Shown: positions 52,714 to 61,262 of the stretch, one piece after another
How positions within the stretch are numbered: position 1 is the first letter of the stretch
Layout of the letters: every line of letters starts with the position of its first letter
From: Streptomyces sp. 6-11-2
GTDB lineage: Bacteria; Actinomycetota; Actinomycetes; Streptomycetales; Streptomycetaceae
Direction: 5' to 3'
Assembly (NCBI RefSeq): GCF_006540305.1
Contig: NZ_BJOR01000001.1
Span: forward strand, 5,642,001 to 5,706,000
DNA length: 64,000 nucleotides
Notes under the pieces: model-generated
What the model was told of the DNA's origin: nothing
Databases searched by the model: none
The model's input: the letters and a program-made list of their open reading frames with translations, nothing else
Translations under genes and position numbers: made by a program

Positions 52714-54192
52714 TCAGCCCAGCGCCGCTGCCGCCCCCTTGAGCATCAGCCCGGCCCCCAGAGCGACGACCACGCACGCCGACCCGAGCGGCGCGGTCCT
52801 GCGCACCAGGGCCGCCGCCGGGCCCGCGGTCCAGCGGGGGCGCCCGTCCAGCAGCCGGTGTACGCCGCTGCCCAGCTTCACCACGGCGATCCCGGCCGCG
52901 GTGAGGGTCAGGGCGAGTCCGACGCCGTACGCCACCACGAGCAGCAGCCCGAACCAGGCCTGCCCCAGCGCCGCCGCGCCCACCAGGACCACCACCGCGG
53001 ACGGACTGGGCACGAGCCCGCCGGCGAACCCCAGGAGCAGGGTGCCGCGGAGGGTGGGTGCCGCGGGGTGGGTGTGGGCGTGGCCGCCGTGAGTGTGTTC
53101 CAGGCCGTGATCGTGATCGTGGCTGTGCGCATGCCCGTGCCCGTGACCGTGCCCGTGGTCGCGGTTGCGCCAGGCACGGCGTACGAGGCCGGCGCCCGCC
53201 AGGGTGACCAGGACGCCACCGGCGACTCCCAGCCAGGCGATCACCGAGGGCGCGGCCGCGGAGCCGGCCGCGACCAGCAGCCCGAGGGCGACCACGCCGA
53301 GCGTGTGGGTGACCGTCACGGAGGCGGCCAGCGGCAGGACGTCCCTGGGGCGGGCCCGGCCGCCGCGCGCCGCCGCCATCGCCGCCATGACGGTCTTGCC
53401 GTGGCCCGGGGCCAGGGCGTGCATCGCGCCGAGCCCGACGGCGACGACCAGGGCGAGGGCGGCGAAGCCGAGGGTGAGGTCGTGCCGGGCGACCAGGTCG
53501 TCCAGAGCCCGTGTCCAGCGGTCGGCGCCGCGGGGCAGCACGGAGGCGGCGGGCGCGTCGCGCCGCTCGTCGGCGAGCGCGGGGCCGCCCGGCCGCACCC
53601 GCAGGGACGCGGCGGAGGTGTCGGCGGGGGAGGACAGCAACCGCGCCGGATAGCGGGTCAGTTCGCGGGACACGGAGGTGTTCGGCACATCGGACGCGGT
53701 GAGCGTCATCCGGTCGCCGCGCGCCGTGATCTCCCGCCAGCCGGGCCCGGAGGACGCCTCCGCGCCGCGGAAACCGACGGTGGCGGTGGCTCCCTCGGGC
53801 AGCGGCGCGCTCAGCCCGCACTCCACCCGGAGGGTGTCGAGGCCCGCCTGGCCCGGGCGCACGCGCGCGTGGCTGCGGTGCGCGGTGAGCGCGACCGTGC
53901 GTCCGTCGACCGTGACGGCGCTGTCCCGCGCGGCCTTCTCGCACCGCTGCCGGGCCCACGCCGCCAGGCCGCTCCGCTCGATGTCCGGCTTGGCCTGGGT
54001 CGCCGGGATCTCGGCGAGGTCCTCGACGTGGTCCACGCGGAGCACGCCGGGGGAGGCGACCAGCCCGTCGTACCGGTTGACGGTGAAGTTCCCGAGCGGA
54101 TGCGCGCTCGCGGCGCCGGCCGGGACGAGGACGAGCGCGCAGGCCGCGGCGAGGACGGCCCCGGTGGCGCGGAGGGGGCGGAGGTGTTTCAT
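52714..54192 (-). CDS. NicO-family nickel/cobalt transporter with extracytoplasmic domain
   Basis: 492 residues. Signal peptide then AHPLGNFTVNRYDGL, a roughly 190-residue exported domain, then 6 TM segments. NicO signatures: HALAPGHGKTVMAAM, SVTVTHTLGVVALG, GLVPSPSAVVVLVGAAALG. A 35-residue His/Asp loop (HGHGHGHGHAHSHDHDHG) lies between TMs 3 and 4 and should bind metal. RcnA-type exporters share it; direction (export or uptake) is undecided. ATG 54192 overlaps the stop of the duplicated fragment ORF (ATGA), as it originally did with the TPR gene. Confidence 0.88.
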   Translation of the reverse strand: MKHLRPLRATGAVLAAACALVLVPAGAASAHPLGNFTVNRYDGLVASPGVLRVDHVEDLAEIPATQAKPDIERSGLAAWARQRCEKAARDSAVTVDGRTVALTAHRSHARVRPGQAGLDTLRVECGLSAPLPEGATATVGFRGAEASSGPGWREITARGDRMTLTASDVPNTSVSRELTRYPARLLSSPADTSAASLRVRPGGPALADERRDAPAASVLPRGADRWTRALDDLVARHDLTLGFAALALVVAVGLGAMHALAPGHGKTVMAAMAAARGGRARPRDVLPLAASVTVTHTLGVVALGLLVAAGSAAAPSVIAWLGVAGGVLVTLAGAGLVRRAWRNRDHGHGHGHGHAHSHDHDHGLEHTHGGHAHTHPAAPTLRGTLLLGFAGGLVPSPSAVVVLVGAAALGQAWFGLLLVVAYGVGLALTLTAAGIAVVKLGSGVHRLLDGRPRWTAGPAAALVRRTAPLGSACVVVALGAGLMLKGAAAALG

Positions 54193-54398
54193 CGGGCTGC
54201 CTCCGGGGACTTCAGGGTCGTGCGTGCCGTGCGGGCGATGAGGGGGGAGAAGCCGGGGTTCGGTTTCAGGGCGGCCTTGCGGTAGCCGGTGGCCGTGGCC
54301 TGCCGGGCGTGGGGGAAGGCCTCCCGGGCGCGGCCGTTCCTGTGCGGCGCCCTGGCGGGGGCGGCCGGGGTGGCGTGGAGTGGGTGGAGGTGTTTCAT
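54189..54398 (-). pseudogene. Chimeric 69-codon ORF from tandem duplication of the TPR/NicO junction
   Basis: It begins MKHLHPLHAT, a copy of the NicO start, and continues into a copy of the last 50 residues of the TPR protein (from GRAREA to ARTARTTLKSPEAAR) lacking 26 internal residues (78-bp in-frame deletion between short GCGGC repeats). Both flanking ATGA junctions (54395-54398, 54189-54192) are 206 bp apart. The fragment may be translated but is unlikely to function. Confidence 0.8.
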
Positions 54399-56038
54399 CG
54401 GGCTGTCTCCAGGGACTTTAGGGTCGTGCGTGCCGTGCGGGCGGCGAGGGGGGAGAAGCCGGGGTTCAGTTTCAGGGCGGCGGTGAGGTGGGTGCGGGCG
54501 GCGTCGGTGTGGCCGGTGGCGTGCTCGATCATGCCGCGGTGGTAGAGGAACGCGGCGTTGCGGTAGCCGGTGGCCGTGGCCTGCCGGGCGTAGGGGAGGG
54601 CCTCCCGGGCGCGGCCGTTCCTGAGCAGCGCCCAGGCGAGCGCGTCCGCGGTGTGCACGGTGTGCCGGCGGGCCCATTCGGCGTGGGCCGCACGCAGCGC
54701 CGCCCCGGCGTCGCCGTGGTCGGCGGCGGCGAGCGCGGTGTCCAGGTCGGCGTTGACGCCGCCCGCGCGGGCGAGCGCGATCCAGGCGTCGACCAGGGCG
54801 TACTGGTTCCGCGCCTTCGCCCGGTCACCGGCGGCGCCGCGGGCCTCGTACAGCTCCCCGAGCGCGACGAGCGGTCCGGGCAGCGGCGAGCGGGAGACGA
54901 CGTCCTCCAGGTCTCTGACGGCGGCGGCGAGGTCACCGCTCGCCGCCCGGGCGCGGGCGCGGCCCTCCAGAGCGGGCAGGTAGCCGTCGTCGGCGGCCAG
55001 GGCCCGCGCGTAGTGGCCGAGGGCCTCCTTGTACTCACCCTGGTTCCAGGCGAGTTGGCCGAGCTGGGTGGCGACGTAGGCGATGTCGCCGCGGGCGGTG
55101 GCGGAGGCGAGGGCCTGCTCGAGGACGCGGTGGGCGGTGGTGACGTCGCCGCGCAGTTCGCGCACGTAGGCGTAGCGCGTGAAGACCGGTACGCCCGGGC
55201 GCCGGGCGTCGGCGGTGTCGGCGGCCTCGGACGCCTCGTCGTACCGGCCGAGTTCGACGAGGGCGTCGATCCGGGAGGACAGGGCGCGCTCGTTGTAGGG
55301 GTTCCGCTCCAGGGCCTGGTCCGCGTGGGTTAGGGCGCCGGCGAAGTCGTGCCGGGCGGCGGCGAGCGCGGCCCGGCCGGCGAGGGCCGGATCGTTTCCG
55401 GGCGCCAGCTTCAGCGACCGCGCCAGCGCCCTCTCGGCCTGCGGGTACCGCGAGGGGTCGCCCTTGGTCCGCGCCTCCTCGACCTGGGCGAGCCCGAGGG
55501 CGGCCCAGGCGGCGTGGTCCTTCGGCCGCGCCCGCAGACGCGCCTGGAGCGACGTGATGTCGGTGCCCGGACTTCCCCCGGCGAGCAGCTCCGGAGCCAC
55601 GGCCCCGCCCGCGAGGCCGGCCGCCTCATGGCCGTCCCGCCCCGCCCCCACGGCCAGGGCGGCCCCGGTCATGACCACGGCCAGCAGCACCACGAACCCG
55701 GCAAGCGGCCCCCGCCGCCGACGGCGCCCCGGCGCGGCGACGCGCCCGTCCGCGACGGCTCGGTCGCCAGGCCCGCGGGACACCGGCGGCCCCACCTCCG
55801 GGGCACTGCCCTCCGCCTCGCGCTCCCCGGGGGAGGTGGGGGTGCCGTCCTGCGGGACTTCGGCCTCGCGCTCCGCCGGGGCCGTGGGGGAGTCGTCGTG
55901 CGGGTGTTCCCGGTGGTGTTCCCTCGGCGGCCCGGCCGGGCCGTGGTCGGGCTCGGCGGGCCGGTTCTCCGAAGGCGTCGCGGGACCGGTGGTGCGGGGT
56001 CCGCGGTCAGGTGGGGTGGGGTCGTCGCGCCGGGCCAT
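54395..56038 (-). CDS. Membrane-anchored TPR protein
   Basis: 547 residues. About 110 Pro/Glu/Thr-rich N-terminal residues, a TM (LAGFVVLLAVVMTGAALAVG, about 117-136), then an extracytoplasmic TPR solenoid of about 10 repeats (HAAWAALGLAQVEEARTKGD, GDIAYVATQLGQLAWNQGEYKEALGHYARALAADDG). Shows a possible protein-interaction scaffold, perhaps with the DUF4331 or NicO protein. AAGGAG precedes ATG 56038. Gap to DUF4331 gene 127 bp; ends overlapping a duplicated NicO start. Confidence 0.88.
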   Translation of the reverse strand: MARRDDPTPPDRGPRTTGPATPSENRPAEPDHGPAGPPREHHREHPHDDSPTAPAEREAEVPQDGTPTSPGEREAEGSAPEVGPPVSRGPGDRAVADGRVAAPGRRRRRGPLAGFVVLLAVVMTGAALAVGAGRDGHEAAGLAGGAVAPELLAGGSPGTDITSLQARLRARPKDHAAWAALGLAQVEEARTKGDPSRYPQAERALARSLKLAPGNDPALAGRAALAAARHDFAGALTHADQALERNPYNERALSSRIDALVELGRYDEASEAADTADARRPGVPVFTRYAYVRELRGDVTTAHRVLEQALASATARGDIAYVATQLGQLAWNQGEYKEALGHYARALAADDGYLPALEGRARARAASGDLAAAVRDLEDVVSRSPLPGPLVALGELYEARGAAGDRAKARNQYALVDAWIALARAGGVNADLDTALAAADHGDAGAALRAAHAEWARRHTVHTADALAWALLRNGRAREALPYARQATATGYRNAAFLYHRGMIEHATGHTDAARTHLTAALKLNPGFSPLAARTARTTLKSLETAR

Positions 56039-56165
56039 GCCCTCTCCTTGGTCGCCTGGGTGTTCGGGCCGAACCGCCGGTACGGCCGTGGTCGCGTGGG
56101 GTGGCGCGGCCCGCGCCGTGGGGGATGTGTGGAGCGCGGGCCGCGCCGGCCGGTGGGGGCGTGGG

Positions 56166-57725
56166 TCAGTACGGGCGCTGCGAACGGCGGCGCCACCAGG
56201 ACAGGCCCGTGCCGATCAGCAGGACCCCGGCCGCTCCCGCGGCCGCCGAACCGGCCATCAGCATCGTGTCCCCGGAGGCCCCCGCCGGCCGCAACCCGTC
56301 GCCCAGCCCGCTGCGCACGTCCGCGCTCGTGCTCTCGGCGACCCGCCCGCGCGAACCCGACGTCGGCTCGGCCACGTACGGGAACGAGCTCTCGAACTTT
56401 TTGTCGTTCGCGTCGACCGCGTCGCCCAGGTCGTTCTTCGCGCCGAGCAGCGCGCCCTCCATCACCTGGAGCGCCGCGTCGATCACGTCGTCGGTGAGCC
56501 TGCGGCCGTTCGGGAAGCCCGCGTTGTCGCCGTCGAGGACGCCCAGCCGCTTCGGATGCGGGCTCGGCTCGATCGAGGTGTTCAGCCGCAGCTGCTCCGA
56601 CGGCCGCACGTACGGCGGCTGGTTGAGGTCCTTCACGCCCTTGAGGAACACCTCCACGAGATCGGCGCGCGGCTCGGCGGGCGCCTTGATCTTGTAGATC
56701 TGCTCGATGAGCTTCGGCAGTTCGGGATGGGTGACGTTCCGGAGGAGTCGCGCGTCGTCGTGGGGCGAGGAGGCGTTGAACCCGTCCTTGTCCTTCTGCG
56801 GGTTGACGACCTCGTTGACGAGCGGGTTGCCCAGACGCGAGACCTGCGTGAAGCCGCCGCGGGCGTTCCTGCGCTGCGTGGTCGACCAGATGCCCACGAC
56901 GGGCTGCCCGGCCGACTCGCGGATCAGGTCGTTCGGCACCTGGAGGGCGATCGTGTTGACGTTGTAGCCCTTGAGCGTGTCGTTGCCGACCTCCGAGAGG
57001 TCACCGCCGTACAGCAGGTCGAAGACGCGGAGGTCCGCGAAGAACGGGTCGTCGGCCTGCCCGGCGAACGTCGCCGCACCGCTCGCCGTCCGGTGGACGG
57101 CCTGCTTCCGCAGCGCGCCGTAGTCCGGCATCGACGCCTTGCCGACGTTCGACGGCGCCACCGGCACACCGTCCGCGAGCCGCGTCGTGGACACCCGCCG
57201 CTCGTGGCGCAGCCTGATCAGATCGACGTCGTACGTCTGGGTCACGTTCAGGTTCGGGTCGTCCAGGCTGTGCACCGGACCCGTGTTGTAGAGGAACGTG
57301 TGCTTGTCCTTGACGTGCGTCCTGAACGTGAACCGGAAGACCAGGTCGCTCCGCGCGTCACCGTCGTTGTCGATGTGCAGGTCGTATTGGGCGTCGTCCG
57401 CGAACGTGTAGAAGTTCGGACCCCCGGCCGGCTCCTCGAACGGTATCCAGTTCGCCACGAGGGTCGTGGTGTCGGGCTTGTCCGGGCTGACGAACGCGTA
57501 CAGGTCCGTGTTGTCGTACTGCGGGGTGCCCGAGATGAGCGGCGCCTCCCGGTGGCTGGAGGCGGCGGCTCGCCCGGGTTCGAGCACGGCCGTGCCGGTG
57601 GCCGCGAGCCCCCCGGCGGCCAGCGCGCCGCAGACGAGGGAGGCGAGGCCTCTGCGTCCCTCCCCGGGAGCCGAACGCCTGGGGGTGCCCCCGCCGCGCC
57701 TGGAGAGACTGGGGAAACTTGTCAT
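56166..57725 (-). CDS. DUF4331 secreted/membrane protein
   Basis: 519 residues. Signal peptide (GLASLVCGALAAGGLAATGTA) then the DUF4331 domain starting ASSHREAPLISGTPQYDNTDLYAFVSPDKPD and including DARLLRNVTHPELPKLIEQIYKI. C-terminal TM (AAGAAGVLLIGTGLSWWRRR) anchors it. Family function unknown, often in a set with an ECF sigma factor and NicO/TPR genes, as here. The divergent sigma-factor gene starts 208 bp away, making this a likely target. The signal region contains a GGGGGTGCCCC repetitive motif. Confidence 0.9.
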   Translation of the reverse strand: MTSFPSLSRRGGGTPRRSAPGEGRRGLASLVCGALAAGGLAATGTAVLEPGRAAASSHREAPLISGTPQYDNTDLYAFVSPDKPDTTTLVANWIPFEEPAGGPNFYTFADDAQYDLHIDNDGDARSDLVFRFTFRTHVKDKHTFLYNTGPVHSLDDPNLNVTQTYDVDLIRLRHERRVSTTRLADGVPVAPSNVGKASMPDYGALRKQAVHRTASGAATFAGQADDPFFADLRVFDLLYGGDLSEVGNDTLKGYNVNTIALQVPNDLIRESAGQPVVGIWSTTQRRNARGGFTQVSRLGNPLVNEVVNPQKDKDGFNASSPHDDARLLRNVTHPELPKLIEQIYKIKAPAEPRADLVEVFLKGVKDLNQPPYVRPSEQLRLNTSIEPSPHPKRLGVLDGDNAGFPNGRRLTDDVIDAALQVMEGALLGAKNDLGDAVDANDKKFESSFPYVAEPTSGSRGRVAESTSADVRSGLGDGLRPAGASGDTMLMAGSAAAGAAGVLLIGTGLSWWRRRSQRPY

Positions 57726-57933
57726 GCCGATCCGTCCTCAGTGCCGACTTGCCTGTCGTACGGGGATTCGGAGACCGGGCCGGTCGGGATGGGTCCGTCG
57801 CCGGATTTCTTTTCTTCCTGCCCGACCCGCGTTTTCGGCCCGCCGATCCGTACCTCATCCGAGGGGCACGCAGTTGGCGCGCCCCGCGTGCGTGAGGACG
57901 GCCCCACGGCGGCCGGCGGAGAGGGGGCGGCGG

Positions 57934-58476
57934 GTGGAGGCGGACGAGCTTCTGGTGCTCGTGGCGGGGGGCGACCACAAGGCGTTCGAGGAGCTGTACG
58001 GGCTGGTGTCCGGACCCATCTACGGGCTGGTGCGGCGCGTGGTGCGCGACCCGGCCCAGTCCGAGGAGGTCGCTCAGGAGGTACTGCTCGAACTGTGGCG
58101 CTCCGCCCCGAGGTTCGACCCCGGGCGGGGCAGTGCCCTGTCCTGGGTGCTCACCCTCGCCCACCGCCGCGCCGTCGACCGGGTGCGCAGCGTCCGCGCC
58201 GCCGGCGAGCGGGAGCGGCGCGAGGCGGTGCGCGCCGCCTCGCCGGCCTTCGACCACGTCGCCGAGGAGGTCGAGGCCGGCCTGGAACGCGAGTGGGTAC
58301 GGCGCTGCCTGGACCGCCTCACCGCCCTGCAACGCCAGTCGGTCACCCTCGCCTACTACGACGGTTACACCTACCGTGAAGTGGCCGAGCGGCTGTCCCT
58401 GCCGCTGGGCACGGTCAAGACGCGGATGCGCGACGGGCTCATCCGGTTGCGCGAGTGCCTGGGATGTGCCGCATGA
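57934..58476 (+). CDS. ECF sigma factor (SigK-like)
   Basis: 180 residues. Region 2: LVAGGDHKAFEELYGLVSGPIYGLVRRVVRDPAQSEEVAQEVLLELWRSAPRFDPGRGSALSWVLTLAHRRAVDRVR; region 4: ALQRQSVTLAYYDGYTYREVAERLSLPLGTVKTRMRDGLIRLREC. This is the SigK group with a paired zinc-less anti-sigma. GTG 57934 has GGAGAGGGGG 7-16 bp upstream; GTG 57889 is possible. Stop overlaps the anti-sigma ATG. Confidence 0.93.
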   Translation: MEADELLVLVAGGDHKAFEELYGLVSGPIYGLVRRVVRDPAQSEEVAQEVLLELWRSAPRFDPGRGSALSWVLTLAHRRAVDRVRSVRAAGERERREAVRAASPAFDHVAEEVEAGLEREWVRRCLDRLTALQRQSVTLAYYDGYTYREVAERLSLPLGTVKTRMRDGLIRLRECLGCAA

Positions 58477-59285
58477 GCCTGCTCGACCGCCTGCTGCGCC
58501 GCGAGGACCCGCACTCCCTCGCCGCGCCCTACGCCCTCCACGCCCTGGAGCCCGCCGAACGGGTCCGCTTCGACAAGCACCTGAAGAACTGCTCCGCGTG
58601 CGCCGCCCAGGTGCGTGCCCTGTCCGAGGACGTGGTGCGTCTGGCCTGGTCCGCCGCCACCCCGGCGCCCGCCGCGCTGCGCGAGCGGGTGCTGGCCGCG
58701 ATACGCGACACCCCTCAGGATCCCGCGCCGGCACGTGAGCACACGCCCCAACTGCCCCCGCACGTCTGGGGGACCCCGCCGCCGCCCGCGCGCACCCGTG
58801 CGCCCCGGCCGCGCCCCCTGTTCGTGCCGTTCGCCACCGTGACCGCCGCCGCGGCCCTCGTGGTCGCCGCGCTCTTCGCCGTGCAGGCGAACCGGACCCA
58901 GGACGAGCTGGCGGCCCAGCGGGACCGGGCACGTGAGATCGCCCACGTTCTCGCCGCCCCGGACACCCGGGCCGCCACCGGTCGGGACGCGGAGGGCCGC
59001 AGTATCGGAGTGATCGCTTCCGCTTCCCGGGAGCGGGCCGTGGTGACCCTGGGCGGGTACGCGGATCCGCCCAGTGGCCGGGTGCGCCAGCTGTGGCTCA
59101 TGCGCCCCGGCGCACCACCGCGCTCCCTCGGCCTGTTCGAGGGTGACGCGCCCCTGGTCGTCTCGGGCCTCACCCGGTCGGCGACATCACTCGCCGTGAC
59201 CGTCGAACCCGACGGGGGGTCACCCGGCCCCACTACACGGCCAATTGTTCAACTCGCCTTGAAAGCGGTCGGATTCGGAGAGTAG
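58473..59285 (+). CDS. RskA-type anti-sigma factor
   Basis: 270 residues, coupled to the sigma gene (ATGA). N-terminal cytoplasmic domain LAAPYALHALEPAERVRFDKHLKNCSACAAQVRAL with a H..CxxC zinc-like site, a Pro-rich linker (containing LPPHVWGTPPPP, near a GGGGGACCCC motif), TM PFATVTAAAALVVAALFAVQA (about 120-140) and the extracytoplasmic RskA domain (VVTLGGYADPPSGRVRQLWLMRPGAPPRSLGLFEG). Released by proteolysis to free the sigma factor. Confidence 0.92.
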   Translation: MSLLDRLLRREDPHSLAAPYALHALEPAERVRFDKHLKNCSACAAQVRALSEDVVRLAWSAATPAPAALRERVLAAIRDTPQDPAPAREHTPQLPPHVWGTPPPPARTRAPRPRPLFVPFATVTAAAALVVAALFAVQANRTQDELAAQRDRAREIAHVLAAPDTRAATGRDAEGRSIGVIASASRERAVVTLGGYADPPSGRVRQLWLMRPGAPPRSLGLFEGDAPLVVSGLTRSATSLAVTVEPDGGSPGPTTRPIVQLALKAVGFGE

Positions 59286-59400
59286 TCGTCAACACCCCTC
59301 CAGGGAAGGTGAATCCTGCCACCGCGATACACGAGTGCCCCAACGGGGCGATAGGGTTACTCTGCCCGGGCCGGGTGGACTCGTACGGGTGGGGAGTGAC

Positions 59401-59667
59401 ATGGAGCAGATAACAGTGCGCAGCAGGGCCAGGGTCCCTGCGATCACCTGCGGGAGCAGCGCGACCAGCTCGCGTCTCGACCGCCATCTGTCGGTGCTGG
59501 CCGGCCCCGCCGTGCCACAGCGGGAGACGGCCGAGGCGACGTCACTGATGCGCGAGCTGACCGCACGTGGCCCGCACGACCGCACGGGCAGGCGAGCCAG
59601 GGTCCACCGCGTGTCGTTGTTCGCGCCGCTGCGCAGGCTGCGCCGCTCGCTGTTCGGCGCGCGCTGA
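59401..59667 (+). CDS. Small hypothetical protein
   Basis: 88 residues from ATG 59401 with GGGGAG just upstream. Arg/Ala/Ser/Thr-rich (MEQITVRSRARVPAITCGSS), basic C-terminus LFAPLRRLRRSLFGAR. No domain, signal or TM. Follows the anti-sigma gene by 115 bp on the same strand. Function unknown. Confidence 0.5.
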   Translation: MEQITVRSRARVPAITCGSSATSSRLDRHLSVLAGPAVPQRETAEATSLMRELTARGPHDRTGRRARVHRVSLFAPLRRLRRSLFGAR

Positions 59668-59709
59668 GTCCCGTTCCGCGTCTCCTCGGCCCGTTCACCC
59701 GACCCGCGC

Positions 59710-59970
59710 TCAGGCCACCATGCCGACCGGGCGCAGCGCCGCGATCTCGTCGTCCGTCATTCCCACGGCACGCTGCAGCGCCCCGGTGTGCTGTCCGAGC
59801 GCGGGAACATCCCCCGCGCGAAGCCACCTCCGTCCACCCGCTCGACCCGATGACCCGGGCCCCGAGGCCGGCGAGCTGCCGGGCGGCGCACGGCGCCGAC
59901 ACGGCCTGCTCGGCTGGGGCCACGGTGACGTCTTCCAGGGACGGCGGAAGCTGATCCGCGCCCCGGATCA
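59710..59970 (-). pseudogene. Remnant of a CaiB/BaiF CoA-transferase gene
   Basis: The N-terminus (LEDVTVAPAEQAVSAPCAAR, then QLAGLGARVI) matches the start of family III CoA-transferases. Then a frameshift gives VERVDGGGFARG, and a second shift plus loss of some 300 codons leads to the family's C-terminus GDVPALGQHTGAL...TDDEIAALRPVG, stop at 59710. Clearly not functional. Confidence 0.8.
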
Positions 59971-60063
59971 TGACCCGCGCCCACCCCTTTGTCACCGGAG
60001 CGGATCACCCGCCCGGGCGGCCGGATCGCCTCCGGGCGCCCGTCCACACCCGGCGGCAGCCCC

Positions 60064-61236
60064 TCAGATCAGGGCGAACTGACCCTCGGGGCCTTCCTCG
60101 CGGTGGTCGAGGACCGAGGCCGGCCGGCGGGCCGCGTCCGGCACCGGCAGGATCCCCGCGGACCGCAGGCAGGTCGCGGTGATCGCGTCCGTCACCTCCA
60201 ACGCCTCCCGGCGCGGCCCCAGTTCAGCCAGCAGGGCGAGGACCGTGATCAGCTCCAGGAGCTCGGACGTCCACGCCTGCGGCCAGGCCGCCGGGCGGAC
60301 GGCCGCCAGGGTGCCCGGTTCGCCCTGCGCGGTCCGCGCGGCGAACCACTGCTCCAGGACCCGCACCGAGCCGGCCTCGAAGTCCCAGGCCTGCGGCGGG
60401 ACGGGGGAGACACGGCCCTCGTCGAGGTGCAGGGTCTCCTCGTCGCGGTCGTAGCGCACGGTCAGCGGGCGTGCGGGCAGCGGGGCGCGGACGTAGGGGC
60501 GGCGCCCGCCGGGGAGCTTGGGGCGCTCGCTGTCGCGGCGCATCAGCCACAGCGTTCGGCGGCCCAGTTCCACTCCGGCCGCCCAGGCCCCGGCGTTTCC
60601 GGTGAGCGGGACCACCGGGCCGTCCGGACCGGGGCGGGCCGCCGAGAGCGTCCAGGCAAGGACGTCCTCCGGGGCCGGGCGGTGCCCTAGGCGGGCGGCC
60701 AGGTGGTCCAGCAGGCCGGGCGCCAGGTTCGGCTCCGCCGCCGCCGGACGGCGGTACAGCGGCCGGATGCGTCCCGGACGCAGGACGGGCAGCAGGGACG
60801 TCGCCAGCAGGGGCGGTCCGGTGCCGGGCGTGGCGGCCGTCTCCGCCACGAAGACCTGCCGGGCGTCCGCCACCCGCCACAACTCAGGGCGGGCCGCGTC
60901 GATCAGACGGTGGTCGGGAATCAGCCACTGCTCGTCGAACGGCGCCGCGAGCACACGCACCGGCTCCGGGCAGGGGCCCGAGGCGCGGATCAGCCTCCCG
61001 GTGCCGCCGGTCCGGCCCGGCAGCTGCCCGACGGCCGTGTACGGCGTGCGCGAGCGCGTCGGCTCGAACAGGGCCTCCCGGTCGGGGCCCTCGGCCTTCA
61101 GCAGGGCCTCCCAGCGGGCCCTGAGACAGCCCGCGTCGGGAGCCACCGGCCAGCCCCGGCCCAGCCGCAGCGGTGCGACGGACCACGGCATGAGGTCGGC
61201 CAGCGGCGGAGCGTCGTCGTGCGTCACGCCGGGCAT
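60064..61236 (-). CDS. Stand-alone Type ISP restriction-modification C-terminal specificity domain
   Basis: 390 residues with features of the Type ISP (LlaBIII-like) target-recognition domain: PVRVLAAPFDEQWLIPDHRLIDAARPELW, SLLPVLRPGRIRPLYRR, NLAPGLLDHLAARLG, VRYDRDEETLHLDEGRVSPVPPQAWDFEAGSVRVLEQWF. In R-M systems it sits after helicase/nuclease and methyltransferase domains, none of which is present here. It may act alone or with a partner elsewhere. No methyltransferase motif is found. ATG 61236 with CAGG upstream; GTG 61227 possible. Confidence 0.75.
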   Translation of the reverse strand: MPGVTHDDAPPLADLMPWSVAPLRLGRGWPVAPDAGCLRARWEALLKAEGPDREALFEPTRSRTPYTAVGQLPGRTGGTGRLIRASGPCPEPVRVLAAPFDEQWLIPDHRLIDAARPELWRVADARQVFVAETAATPGTGPPLLATSLLPVLRPGRIRPLYRRPAAAEPNLAPGLLDHLAARLGHRPAPEDVLAWTLSAARPGPDGPVVPLTGNAGAWAAGVELGRRTLWLMRRDSERPKLPGGRRPYVRAPLPARPLTVRYDRDEETLHLDEGRVSPVPPQAWDFEAGSVRVLEQWFAARTAQGEPGTLAAVRPAAWPQAWTSELLELITVLALLAELGPRREALEVTDAITATCLRSAGILPVPDAARRPASVLDHREEGPEGQFALI

Positions 61237-61262
61237 CGTACGACCTGAACCGGACGGGCGGG

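Noticed and set aside
59757..60047. 96-codon minus-strand ORF
   Set aside because: Part of the CoA-transferase remnant read in a single frame; not an intact gene.
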